DNA from: an uncultured Rhodopirellula sp.
Lineage (GTDB): Bacteria > Planctomycetota > Planctomycetia > Pirellulales > Pirellulaceae
Direction: 5' to 3'
Assembly (NCBI GenBank): GCA_913061385.1
Contig: CAJXTM010000033.1
Location: forward strand, 1-12,056
Length of the DNA stretch: 12,056 bases
The position numbers and the translations under genes were made by a program. A model generated the notes under the pieces. The model worked only from the letters and a program-made list of their open reading frames with translations. It searched no databases and was not told the DNA's origin. Below are positions 6,587 through 12,056 of this stretch, piece by piece (positions within the stretch are counted from its first letter, which is position 1; every line of letters starts with the position of its first letter).

Positions 6587-8047
6587 ATGTGGTTTGACGT
6601 GGCAATCACGCTCAGCTGCGCCGGCTGCGGACTCGTCTGCGGTTGGATTATGTGTGCGGTGACAGGTTTTGACACGGATCAGTATTATGAGACGAGTGAA
6701 AAACGTGAAGCGATTGGTGACGGAGAAGAAATTTCCGCAGAGCAGCTCCGTACCGTCGCTAATCGGTTGCGTGAATTTGCAACGACAATGGTCGAGAATG
6801 TTGACGCACACCAAAATCGTGTGCAAGCGGTAAGCGACGAGCTTCACGAAGTTGGTGATGCTTCTTCTGAGGTGGTGTTGGCTGCTGTCAGCCAATTGCT
6901 TCAGTCCAACGAGTCCATGCAGGATCAATTGCAGAATGCTAAAGATCGCATTCAACGGCAGGCAATGCAAATTGAATCAGCAGAGCGAAGGGCTGAGACT
7001 GATGCATTGACACAGGTTCCCAATCGACGTGCTTTCGACGCTTATTTGAAGCGGCGGCATGCAGAGGGACCTGGCACTGCAGGGACACTTGCTTTGTTGG
7101 ATGTCGATTTGTTCAAGCAGTTCAATGATGTCTACGGTCATCGAGTTGGTGACGAAGTACTCCGTGTGGTTGCAAATGTTTTACACTCGCATTTGCAGCC
7201 CTATGGGCTTGTAGCGAGGTTCGGCGGCGAGGAGTTTGCGATTGTTCTGGATGAATGCCTCATCAGTGAGGCGGCATTGAAGATTGAGCAGGTTCGTGTT
7301 GCGATCGGGCAGTTGGTGATTGAATTTGAGGGGCAACCTCTGCGTGTTGCCGCTTCGGCTGGCGTTGCAACATTGATCGAAGATGAGACAGTTGAGGGTT
7401 GGTTGCAGCGTACCGACGATGCTTTGTATTACTCGAAAGATCAAGGAAGGAATTGTGCTCACCAAATGCAGGGCAAAAAGCCAACTTTGATTGAACTGAA
7501 TCCCGAGGAAGTTTCATTGTCCAGTGCGGAAATGTTGGCTCTTGGCGATTCGAGTTCTGGTCAGGATGCCCCCAAAGGCCCTGTCTTAAGAGTGATCGAG
7601 GGCAATGGTGTCTTTGCTTCGCTGGCAAGCCGTGCATCACTGGAAAAGTCATTCAATGACATTCGGAGCCGTACAAAAGAATCTGTGTCGGTGCACCTGA
7701 TGGTGGTGATGTGTGCACCTGGGTTGGGTAATTCATCCATCCGATCGATTCTGCAGGTGGTTCGAATGCCGCTGAGATCTGTTGACCGGATTGGGGCCAT
7801 TGATGAGTCGACGTTGTTGGTCTGCATGCCGAGTGCGGATGCTGAGCTTGCTCGTCAACGCGGCGGGCAGATTTGCCATTCAATCATGTCGCTCGGAATA
7901 AAAACACCGGATGATCAAGTTGACTCGGTTCGTGTTGGGCTTGCAGAAGCCAAGGCTGGCGAGGGGTTTAACGAGACCGTTTCACGCGCATTGCAAGAGG
8001 CTGTGAGCCAGGATGACGGTGCTGAACTTGCAGAAACTGCAGATTGA
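6587..8047 (+). CDS. Membrane-anchored diguanylate cyclase (GGDEF) with a degenerate second GGDEF-like domain
   Basis: 486 residues from the ATG at 6587. Residues 1-27 are one hydrophobic membrane segment (VAITLSCAGCGLVCGWIMCAV), followed by a helical, probably coiled-coil region (50-135). The first GGDEF domain spans about 136-295: DALTQVPNRRAFD, DVDLFKQFNDVYGH, and the active site R211-F-GGEEF (213-217), so it should convert two GTP into c-di-GMP. The inhibitory RxxD I-site expected just before it reads QPYG, so that product-feedback site is missing. Residues about 340-475 align with another GGDEF fold in which the active-site loop has become DESTL (406-410), while RSVD (397-400) sits where an I-site would be. 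The second domain is therefore probably catalytically dead but might bind c-di-GMP. It is a lone gene with a long structured leader and an intrinsic terminator some 350 bp downstream. An in-frame GTG at 6518 would add 23 residues. Confidence 0.92.
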   Translation: MWFDVAITLSCAGCGLVCGWIMCAVTGFDTDQYYETSEKREAIGDGEEISAEQLRTVANRLREFATTMVENVDAHQNRVQAVSDELHEVGDASSEVVLAAVSQLLQSNESMQDQLQNAKDRIQRQAMQIESAERRAETDALTQVPNRRAFDAYLKRRHAEGPGTAGTLALLDVDLFKQFNDVYGHRVGDEVLRVVANVLHSHLQPYGLVARFGGEEFAIVLDECLISEAALKIEQVRVAIGQLVIEFEGQPLRVAASAGVATLIEDETVEGWLQRTDDALYYSKDQGRNCAHQMQGKKPTLIELNPEEVSLSSAEMLALGDSSSGQDAPKGPVLRVIEGNGVFASLASRASLEKSFNDIRSRTKESVSVHLMVVMCAPGLGNSSIRSILQVVRMPLRSVDRIGAIDESTLLVCMPSADAELARQRGGQICHSIMSLGIKTPDDQVDSVRVGLAEAKAGEGFNETVSRALQEAVSQDDGAELAETAD

Positions 8048-8157
8048 TTAGCATTTAAATTGATCGCGTCAGATGAGAGAGGTAAGGTTTTCGCGGATTT
8101 GATTTCGCCGTGAAACTTAGAGTCTTGAAAAAACATGATTTCAGTTGTGAATCCATC

Positions 8158-8187
8158 TTGACCTTTGGAAATGGACTCGCCTATCCT
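8158..8187 (+). promoter_or_regulatory. Candidate sigma70-type promoter in the gap after the GGDEF gene
   Basis: TTGACC (8158-8163, 5 of 6 to the -35 consensus) is followed after 18 bases by TATCCT (8182-8187, 4 of 6 to the -10 consensus). Predicted transcription start is near 8194. It would drive plus-strand transcription into a region with no recognised gene, stopping at the terminator at 8395-8462. Confidence 0.4.
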
Positions 8188-8193
8188 CCCAAA

Positions 8194-8462
8194 CATGTTG
8201 AGTGATTGGCAACAAACACGCGACATTTGGTTTTCGGATTCAGCATGGTCCAGCACTGGCAGTCACTTGACTGTTGCGGACAGATTGTTGATTGTTCGCA
8301 CGGATGTGGGCATGAAGCACTCTTGCAGTTTCCGAAAAGCGTTCGATGAGTGATGGCAAGGATGCCGGATTCTATATCGAACTCCAATCCACCGGCTCCC
8401 GGGATTTTAAGCGCGTCGTCCTCCGCCCCCCTAGGACAACGTACTTTCCGGGAGCTTTTTTT
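8194..8462 (+). ncRNA. Candidate orphan small transcript (sRNA or tiny mRNA), about 270 nt
   Basis: The interval is bounded by a promoter-like pair and an intrinsic terminator. It could be a small RNA or simply the 3' untranslated region of the GGDEF mRNA. A 52-codon frame starts at ATG 8195 (MLSDWQQTRDIW...) and stops at 8353, but it would begin almost at the predicted transcription start with no ribosome binding site, so I do not call it a gene. A GGATT/AATCC pairing (8367-8371 with 8386-8390) precedes the terminator. No resemblance to tmRNA, SRP RNA or RNase P RNA is evident; 6S RNA cannot be excluded by eye. Confidence 0.3.
8395..8462 (+). terminator. Strong intrinsic terminator with a two-tier stem
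   Basis: GCTCCCGG (8395-8402) pairs perfectly with CCGGGAGC (8448-8455), extended by G-U and A-T pairs inward. A second stem inside pairs GCGT-(C)-GTCCT (8413-8422) with AGGAC-(A)-ACGT (8433-8442), around a C-rich loop. Seven T residues follow directly (8456-8462). The T-tract is on the plus strand only, so it ends rightward transcripts: those of the GGDEF gene, a small transcript in the gap, or both. Confidence 0.8.
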
Positions 8463-8721
8463 ATGCGCGGTCACTACTTGGTTGCGAATGTTGATTGTTG
8501 GCAGAACGGCTACCGGTTTTCGTGACACACCTAAGTTGCCGTTGAGCTTTCAGTCATGCGAAAAAGTTTTACTTGCCTTGGCAGTTTTCCCGTCAATGTT
8601 GACTTGTCTCAATAACAGAACAAGTGTCAGTGCCGATGGATGGAAACAAGGTAAGAGTAGCGAGCAGTTATCAATCCGGGATCGTTCAGGTTCTTTTCCT
8701 TCTCCGTTCCCGTTCCAGATT

Positions 8722-9492
8722 TTACTGAGAGTCCGAATCTTCCTCAGCCTGTTCAGGAGTGGAGTCGCTGGCAGGATGCTGGATGAATCGATAACCGGCA
8801 TCCCGGACAGTTAGTAGATGGACAGGAGTGGTTGTGTCGGGTTCGATGATTTTTCGGAGTCGCGCGATGAATTGATCCACGGCTCTGGTTTGGATATTAC
8901 CCGGCAGTTCCCATACCTCGGTGAGCAGTTCATTGCGGCTGATGACTCGATCTTTATGTTCCGCGAAGTATTTGAGTAATTTCAATTCCTTTGGGGTCAT
9001 TCTCACGGGTTTGCCGGAGACTGTTACTTCATGCGTTTCAAAATTGACGCTGATGTTACCGAAATCCAGTTCAATAAGTGCGTCCGGAATTTCGATTGTC
9101 TTTGCCGGTAGTGGTTTACTTCGTCCTATTTGAAGCAGGTTTTTGATGCGGCTGAGAAGTTCGTCTAATTCAAACGGTTTGCTCATGTATTGGTTGGCGC
9201 CGACATCAAATCCTCGCGTGCGATCCTCTGCAAGGGTCCTCGCTGAGAGCATGAGTACGGGGGTTGTGGTTCCCGCATCGCGGATCGTCTCACATACCGT
9301 ATAGCCGCTCAGGCCAGGAAGCATCAGATCCAGAACGATGAGATCAATTGAATCGCCATTATTGTTGACCATGCGTAGAGCAGTGGGGCCATCTTCTACA
9401 AGTGTGACGCGATAGTTTTCGGCTTCCAAGTTGTATTTGATACCGACACCAAGGTGTTTTTCATCTTCGACGACGAGGATGTGTGGACGCAT
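8722..9492 (-). CDS. OmpR/PhoB-family response regulator transcription factor
   Basis: 256 residues. N-terminal receiver domain (1-120): acidic pair D10/E11, phospho-acceptor D55 in LIVLDLMLPG, switch residue S83 in MLSAR, and K105 in MSKPFE. A linker of about 25 residues precedes a C-terminal winged helix (about 150-237), with MTPKELKLLKYFAEH, RNELLTEVW, RAVDQFIARLRKII and the wing DAGYRFI. The acidic tail (240-256) is unstructured. Phosphorylation by the neighbouring kinase should drive dimerisation and DNA binding to direct repeats. ATG start at 9490-9492, with no clear Shine-Dalgarno site. It lies 38 bp downstream of the kinase gene on the same strand, a standard kinase-first operon. The target pathway is not evident; phosphate control by a PhoB-like pair is possible but unproven. 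Confidence 0.95.
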   Translation of the reverse strand: MRPHILVVEDEKHLGVGIKYNLEAENYRVTLVEDGPTALRMVNNNGDSIDLIVLDLMLPGLSGYTVCETIRDAGTTTPVLMLSARTLAEDRTRGFDVGANQYMSKPFELDELLSRIKNLLQIGRSKPLPAKTIEIPDALIELDFGNISVNFETHEVTVSGKPVRMTPKELKLLKYFAEHKDRVISRNELLTEVWELPGNIQTRAVDQFIARLRKIIEPDTTTPVHLLTVRDAGYRFIQHPASDSTPEQAEEDSDSQ

Positions 9493-9530
9493 GGCAGTGT
9501 CATTCTGGAATTAAGGGGAGTGACTTGAGT

Positions 9531-10466
9531 CTATGTGCCAGCGGTCTCTGGGGGAACAACACCGTTGAGCGTGACTTTAAACTCGGTTCCTGTTCCCATC
9601 TCTCGATCCTGCAGGCGGATTGCTCCTCCTAGGCTCTTGACCACATTGCGAACCAAGTAGAGCCCCAGTCCGGTACCGGGTGTACTGCGTTCCAGTTCAT
9701 TGCCGAGTCGGATGAAGCGTCCAAAAATTTTACGTCTCTGATTGGCAGGGATTCCCGGGCCGTTGTCAATGATTGATACAACAACTTTTCGGCCATCAAT
9801 TAGCCTTGCGCGTATTTTTATTTCAGGTGTTGAACCAGCATACTTTACTGCGTTGTCTATTAGATTGCGGAACAGAATTTCAAGTTGTATCAGCCGACTT
9901 CTGATTAGGATATGGTCGGAATCCAACGTGACAGTTTCCTCGGGAAGGCGATAACGGACACAGATGGCTGATCCACACTGTTTCAGCAGGTCATCGAGGT
10001 GGACCAATTCGTCATCTGCGACGTCGCCGCCGCGGTCGATGCGTGCCGCGTCCAGAAGGTGGTTGATGAGCAAATCAAGTCGTTCGACGTCCTCCAGCAT
10101 GAATTCGTGGAAATCCTGCTGTTGCTGAGCGTCAACGCTGTGACGCGTCATGGTTTGTAAGTAGAGTTTCAGCGAGGCGATTGGACTCTTTAATTCATGG
10201 GTTACTGCGTCGATAAAGTTGGACTGCCGCTGGTTCAATTTGACCGCTTTCACCGTGAGCGTTAAGTAAGCGATCACGCCGGCAAGCACGCTAATGAGTA
10301 GTACTGTGCCTGTGGAAAGAATTACCCAGAAGGCAACAGATGATTCAAGGTTGCCCGTTGCCCCAAGCACATTGCCCAAAATCCAGACACCAGCCAGGAC
10401 GACAACTAGCACGATCATGACAACCCCAAGCGTGATCGGGGCTTTCAAGCTACGGCGTTCGAGCAT
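9531..10466 (-). CDS. Two-component sensor histidine kinase with minimal extracytoplasmic sensor
   Basis: 311 residues. Two membrane helices (about 11-36 and 45-69) are separated by only about 8 residues, so almost nothing is exposed outside the membrane. There is no visible HAMP or PAS domain. The dimerisation and phospho-acceptor helix reads FIDAVTHELKSPIASLKLYL with H90. The ATP-binding domain has the N-box NLIDNAVKYA (N205), G1 box DNGPGIP (234-240), F-box KIFGRFIRL and G2 box GTGLGLY (264-270), so all catalytic motifs are intact. Membership of the intramembrane-sensing class, which often respond to envelope stress or to a partner transporter, is inferred from the short loop. ATG start at 10464-10466 without a Shine-Dalgarno site. 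It forms an operon with the response regulator and is divergent from the small membrane protein and ABC ATPase genes, which could be its targets or partners. Confidence 0.95.
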   Translation of the reverse strand: MLERRSLKAPITLGVVMIVLVVVLAGVWILGNVLGATGNLESSVAFWVILSTGTVLLISVLAGVIAYLTLTVKAVKLNQRQSNFIDAVTHELKSPIASLKLYLQTMTRHSVDAQQQQDFHEFMLEDVERLDLLINHLLDAARIDRGGDVADDELVHLDDLLKQCGSAICVRYRLPEETVTLDSDHILIRSRLIQLEILFRNLIDNAVKYAGSTPEIKIRARLIDGRKVVVSIIDNGPGIPANQRRKIFGRFIRLGNELERSTPGTGLGLYLVRNVVKSLGGAIRLQDREMGTGTEFKVTLNGVVPPETAGT

Positions 10467-10517
10467 ACTGAGGCTATTTCTGAGAGTAGACGCGGGGTGT
10501 GGGAGGTACCGGTAGAA

Positions 10518-10562
10518 ATTATGCTTGGGGCATTTCCCGTCGGTAACATAATGTAACTGAAT
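10518..10562 (-). promoter_or_regulatory. Candidate kinase-operon promoter with 10-bp direct repeats (possible regulator box)
   Basis: On the plus strand, GTAACATAAT (10543-10552) and GTAACTGAAT (10553-10562) are head-to-tail repeats matching at 8 of 10 positions. On the minus strand a good -10 (CATAAT, 10523-10518) lies 17 bases from a poor -35 (TTACCG, 10546-10541), and the repeats overlap and extend upstream of that -35. Direct repeats on one helical turn next to a weak -35 are typical of OmpR/PhoB-type activator sites, so autoregulation is plausible. The predicted start is about 45 bases before the kinase ATG. Confidence 0.4.
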
Positions 10563-10635
10563 GCTTTCATCAGCGGTCCCGATTCAATCCCTAAAGCTAT
10601 TTTAAGTAAGTCGAGGTATTTGGGACCCTTGGCAC

Positions 10636-10664
10636 GTGACGAAAGGTCGCCAACGCGTAATAAT
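10636..10664 (+). promoter_or_regulatory. Candidate sigma70-type promoter for the membrane protein / ABC ATPase operon
   Basis: GTGACG (10636-10641, 4 of 6) and AATAAT (10659-10664, 5 of 6) are spaced by 17 bases. The predicted start is near 10671, giving a leader of about 38 bases to the GTG at 10709. The leader contains a perfect TGACGTCA palindrome (10687-10694). Confidence 0.4.
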
Positions 10665-10697
10665 GCGACTAGATTCAATTCGAGCGTGACGTCATGT

Positions 10698-10702
10698 GGA
10701 GG
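10698..10702 (+). promoter_or_regulatory. Ribosome binding site selecting the GTG start at 10709
   Basis: GGAGG lies 6 bases before the GTG at 10709-10711. It overlaps the codons after an upstream in-frame ATG (10694), which itself has no purine-rich site before it, so the GTG is preferred. Confidence 0.65.
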
Positions 10703-10708
10703 GTCATC

Positions 10709-11152
10709 GTGAACGCGGAAACTCGAACGCGACGCTTTTCAGAAAGAACGCTTCGCCAGGTACAGCTTGATTGTAAGCGTGCGATGATCCGAGGTAGATT
10801 TTGCCCGGATCGAAGTGAAGTCGCGGAGCTGCGATGCGCGGCCGACGAGCCGGAAAAAGATGAAGGTTTCGGGAGTCAGTTGTGGTACTTCGAGGGTTGG
10901 GGGGTCGACTTGTACGATCAACGGCATACAGTATTCGGAGTGGTTGAATACTCGCTTCAATACGGTCTGCATGAGTTAGTCGAGGATGCAGTTTTTGAAT
11001 CTGACGACCAACGAGAGCGATTCCGTGAGATGTATGATCAGGAAAAGCACAAGGCAACGTGGCGGCACCCCTCCCACCGATGGCTAGCTCTCGGGGTGGT
11101 TTTGACGGCCGTTTTCAGCTTGACCTATTTAGCAATCGTGACCCTTACGTGA
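10709..11152 (+). CDS. Uncharacterised small protein with C-terminal membrane anchor, coupled to ABC ATPase
   Basis: 147 residues; not recognised. The N-terminal third is basic (RTRRFSERTLRQVQLDCKRAM, with cysteines C22, C32 and C43). The middle is acidic and aromatic (SQLWYFEGWGVDLYDQ, then VFGVVEYSLQYGLHELVEDAVFES), and a charged stretch (100-120) leads into a single hydrophobic helix at about 125-145 that ends the chain. With no signal peptide and a terminal helix it looks tail-anchored, with the soluble part in the cytoplasm (inference). Its TGA stop overlaps the GTG start of the ABC ATPase in a GTGA, which points to translational coupling and a related job, such as an accessory or regulatory subunit of the transporter. 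The start is set by GGAGG at 10698-10702; an ATG at 10694 would add five residues. Confidence 0.85.
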   Translation: MNAETRTRRFSERTLRQVQLDCKRAMIRGRFCPDRSEVAELRCAADEPEKDEGFGSQLWYFEGWGVDLYDQRHTVFGVVEYSLQYGLHELVEDAVFESDDQRERFREMYDQEKHKATWRHPSHRWLALGVVLTAVFSLTYLAIVTLT

Positions 11153-12010
11153 ACTCAAAATCTGTTTCCGATGCACCCATTGTCAAAGTTGATAATGTTG
11201 CAAAATGCTATGGCAAGTGGTCACTCCGCGGCACGCGGAAAGTGCATGCCCTCAAAGGGGTTTCACTCCAGGCTTCCGCTGGCGAAGTCTTCGGGTTGCT
11301 CGGCCCAAACGGCGCAGGCAAAACAACCCTCGTCAAGGTTTTACTAGGTGTCGTCAGTCCGACATCCGGGAACGCAGCCCTGTTTGGGCAAGCGGCCGGG
11401 AGTAAATTTGCGCGTAGCAAGATCGGCTATCTGCCTGAGACTTTACGTGTCGATCGTCATCACAGTGCACGCTCTGCGTTGAGGTTTTATGGTCGACTAA
11501 GCTCAATGAGTTTGAAGCAGATCGATAAACGCAGCGACGAGTTGTTGGAGTTGGTCGGTTTGCAGGGGCGTGACCGGGAGCCACTGAAGCGATTCAGTAA
11601 GGGAATGAACCAGCGTCTTGGGTTGGCACAGGCATTGATTCATGATCCCGATTTGCTTGTTCTTGATGAACCAACTGATGGATTGGACCCGGTAGGACGC
11701 AGTGAAGTTCGAAAAGTAATTGAACGACTGAGTGCGTCAGGGAAAACGATTTTTCTCAATAGCCACATTCTGCAGGAAGTTGAGGTCGTCTGTACTCGCG
11801 TTGCTGTGTTAGCAAATGGTGAAATTCGTGGTTCAGGAACCATTGCGGATCTCGCAGGAGATGACGCTTCTGACGCAGTCACGCTTGATGTCTGTTTCGA
11901 AGACGAACGTGCTGCACAGCAATTCATAAAGAAGGTCAATGCGAGTCATCCGGAGTTGTCTCTGGGATTTGACGCCAATGGTTCACCCAGCGGGACGCAC
12001 CGTCTTGCTG
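11149..12010 (+). CDS. ABC transporter ATP-binding protein (ABC-2 / exporter type), 3' end missing
   Basis: 287 complete codons before the adapter; the true C-terminus is absent. Motifs: Walker A GPNGAGKT (52-59), IGYLPE (92-97) at the Q-loop position, signature FSKGMNQR (149-156), Walker B LLVLDE (169-174) followed by PTDGLDP, and the switch histidine H206 in NSH. The FSKGM signature in place of LSGGQ and the YLPE loop are usual in ATPases of ABC-2 type exporters (GldA/NosF/YxlF-like), not importers. It should energise transport by a membrane permease, probably encoded just downstream, outside the window. Residues after about 230 form a divergent C-terminal extension. The start is GTG, overlapping the stop of the upstream gene by 4 bases. 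Translation past 12010 gives the known adapter peptide AVSYTHLRAHETE, which is not real protein. Confidence 0.93.
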
Positions 12011-12056
12011 CTGTCTCTTATACACATCTCCGAGCCCACGAGACCGAGGCTGATCT
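12011..12056 (+). other. Illumina Nextera P7-side adapter plus i7 index (artefact)
   Basis: This is not genomic. CTGTCTCTTATACACATCT (12011-12029) is the mosaic end, followed by CCGAGCCCACGAGAC (12030-12044). CGAGGCTG (12045-12052) matches, from memory, Nextera i7 index N710, and ATCT begins the P7 oligo. The orientation is as expected for the far end of a library molecule. Confidence 0.98.

Larger units (their letters stand above)
8048..8721. other. 674-bp gap between convergent genes
   Basis: The GGDEF gene enters from the left and the response regulator ends at the right. The only strong signals are a promoter-like pair (8158-8187) and a long intrinsic terminator (8395-8462), both on the plus strand. 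Open frames here look like chance frames with unfamiliar composition. From 8463 to 8721 I see nothing firm beyond a weak dyad (ACTTGT ... ACAAGT) near 8600-8625, and no good terminator for the minus-strand two-component operon. Confidence 0.6.

Noticed and set aside
8181..8528. Minus-strand frame of 115 codons across the gap
   Set aside because: Its product is Cys/Pro-rich with no recognisable pattern, it crosses the strong terminator stem, and it has no ribosome binding site.
8350..8814. Plus-strand frame of 154 codons
   Set aside because: It runs through the terminator and into the antisense of the response regulator, with low-complexity and unfamiliar sequence.
10694..10708. ATG start five codons upstream for the small membrane protein
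   Set aside because: GGAGG at 10698-10702 would lie inside the coding region and points to the GTG at 10709.
1..12056. Transposon ends at both window ends (mosaic-end sequences)
   Set aside because: The 19-base ends are Tn5 mosaic ends, but they are joined to Nextera primer and index bases, so they are library adapters and not a natural element.

Overview
The real insert is positions 48-12010. Both ends are Illumina Nextera adapter with index (1-47 and 12011-12056), so the outermost genes are cut by library or assembly artefact and not by biology. The insert looks like chromosomal DNA of a planctomycete, perhaps a Pirellulaceae/Rhodopirellula relative. This is inferred from a PSCyt1-type cytochrome with a CYECH haem motif and an MPPDGKLS segment, a LigA with unusual family motifs, frequent GTG/TTG starts with few Shine-Dalgarno sites, roughly balanced base composition and short unidirectional gene clusters. 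No mobile element, CRISPR array, rRNA or tRNA is seen.

Layout: (1) 48-436, minus: N-terminal part of a secreted planctomycete cytochrome c (PSCyt1) protein, with a hexanucleotide GAGGTG repeat just upstream. (2) 653-3490, minus: a divergent UvrA-family excinuclease ATPase, facing away from (3) 3745-5808, plus: NAD-dependent DNA ligase LigA. The 254-bp region between these two repair genes holds a perfect inverted repeat and a hairpin followed by a T-tract. (4) 5852-6073, minus: a 73-residue single-BON-domain protein. (5) 6074-6586: a dyad-rich gap that ends in a leader with a predicted three-way-junction RNA. (6) 6587-8047, plus: a membrane-anchored GGDEF diguanylate cyclase with a second, degenerate GGDEF-like domain. 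(7) 8048-8721: a non-coding gap with a sigma70-like promoter and a strong intrinsic terminator, which could bound a small transcript. (8) 10466-8722, minus: a histidine kinase and OmpR/PhoB-type response regulator operon, with 10-bp direct repeats at its presumed promoter. (9) 10709-12010, plus: a small protein with a C-terminal membrane segment, translationally coupled (GTGA overlap) to an ABC transporter ATPase cut off at the adapter.

Functional themes are DNA repair and replication (UvrA, LigA), second-messenger and two-component signalling (GGDEF, kinase/regulator), and an ABC-2-like exporter module. I do not see one clearly new multi-gene system. The best candidates for something undescribed are the structured leader of the GGDEF gene, the I-site rearrangement in that protein, the orphan promoter-terminator unit after it, and the small membrane protein coupled to the ABC ATPase.
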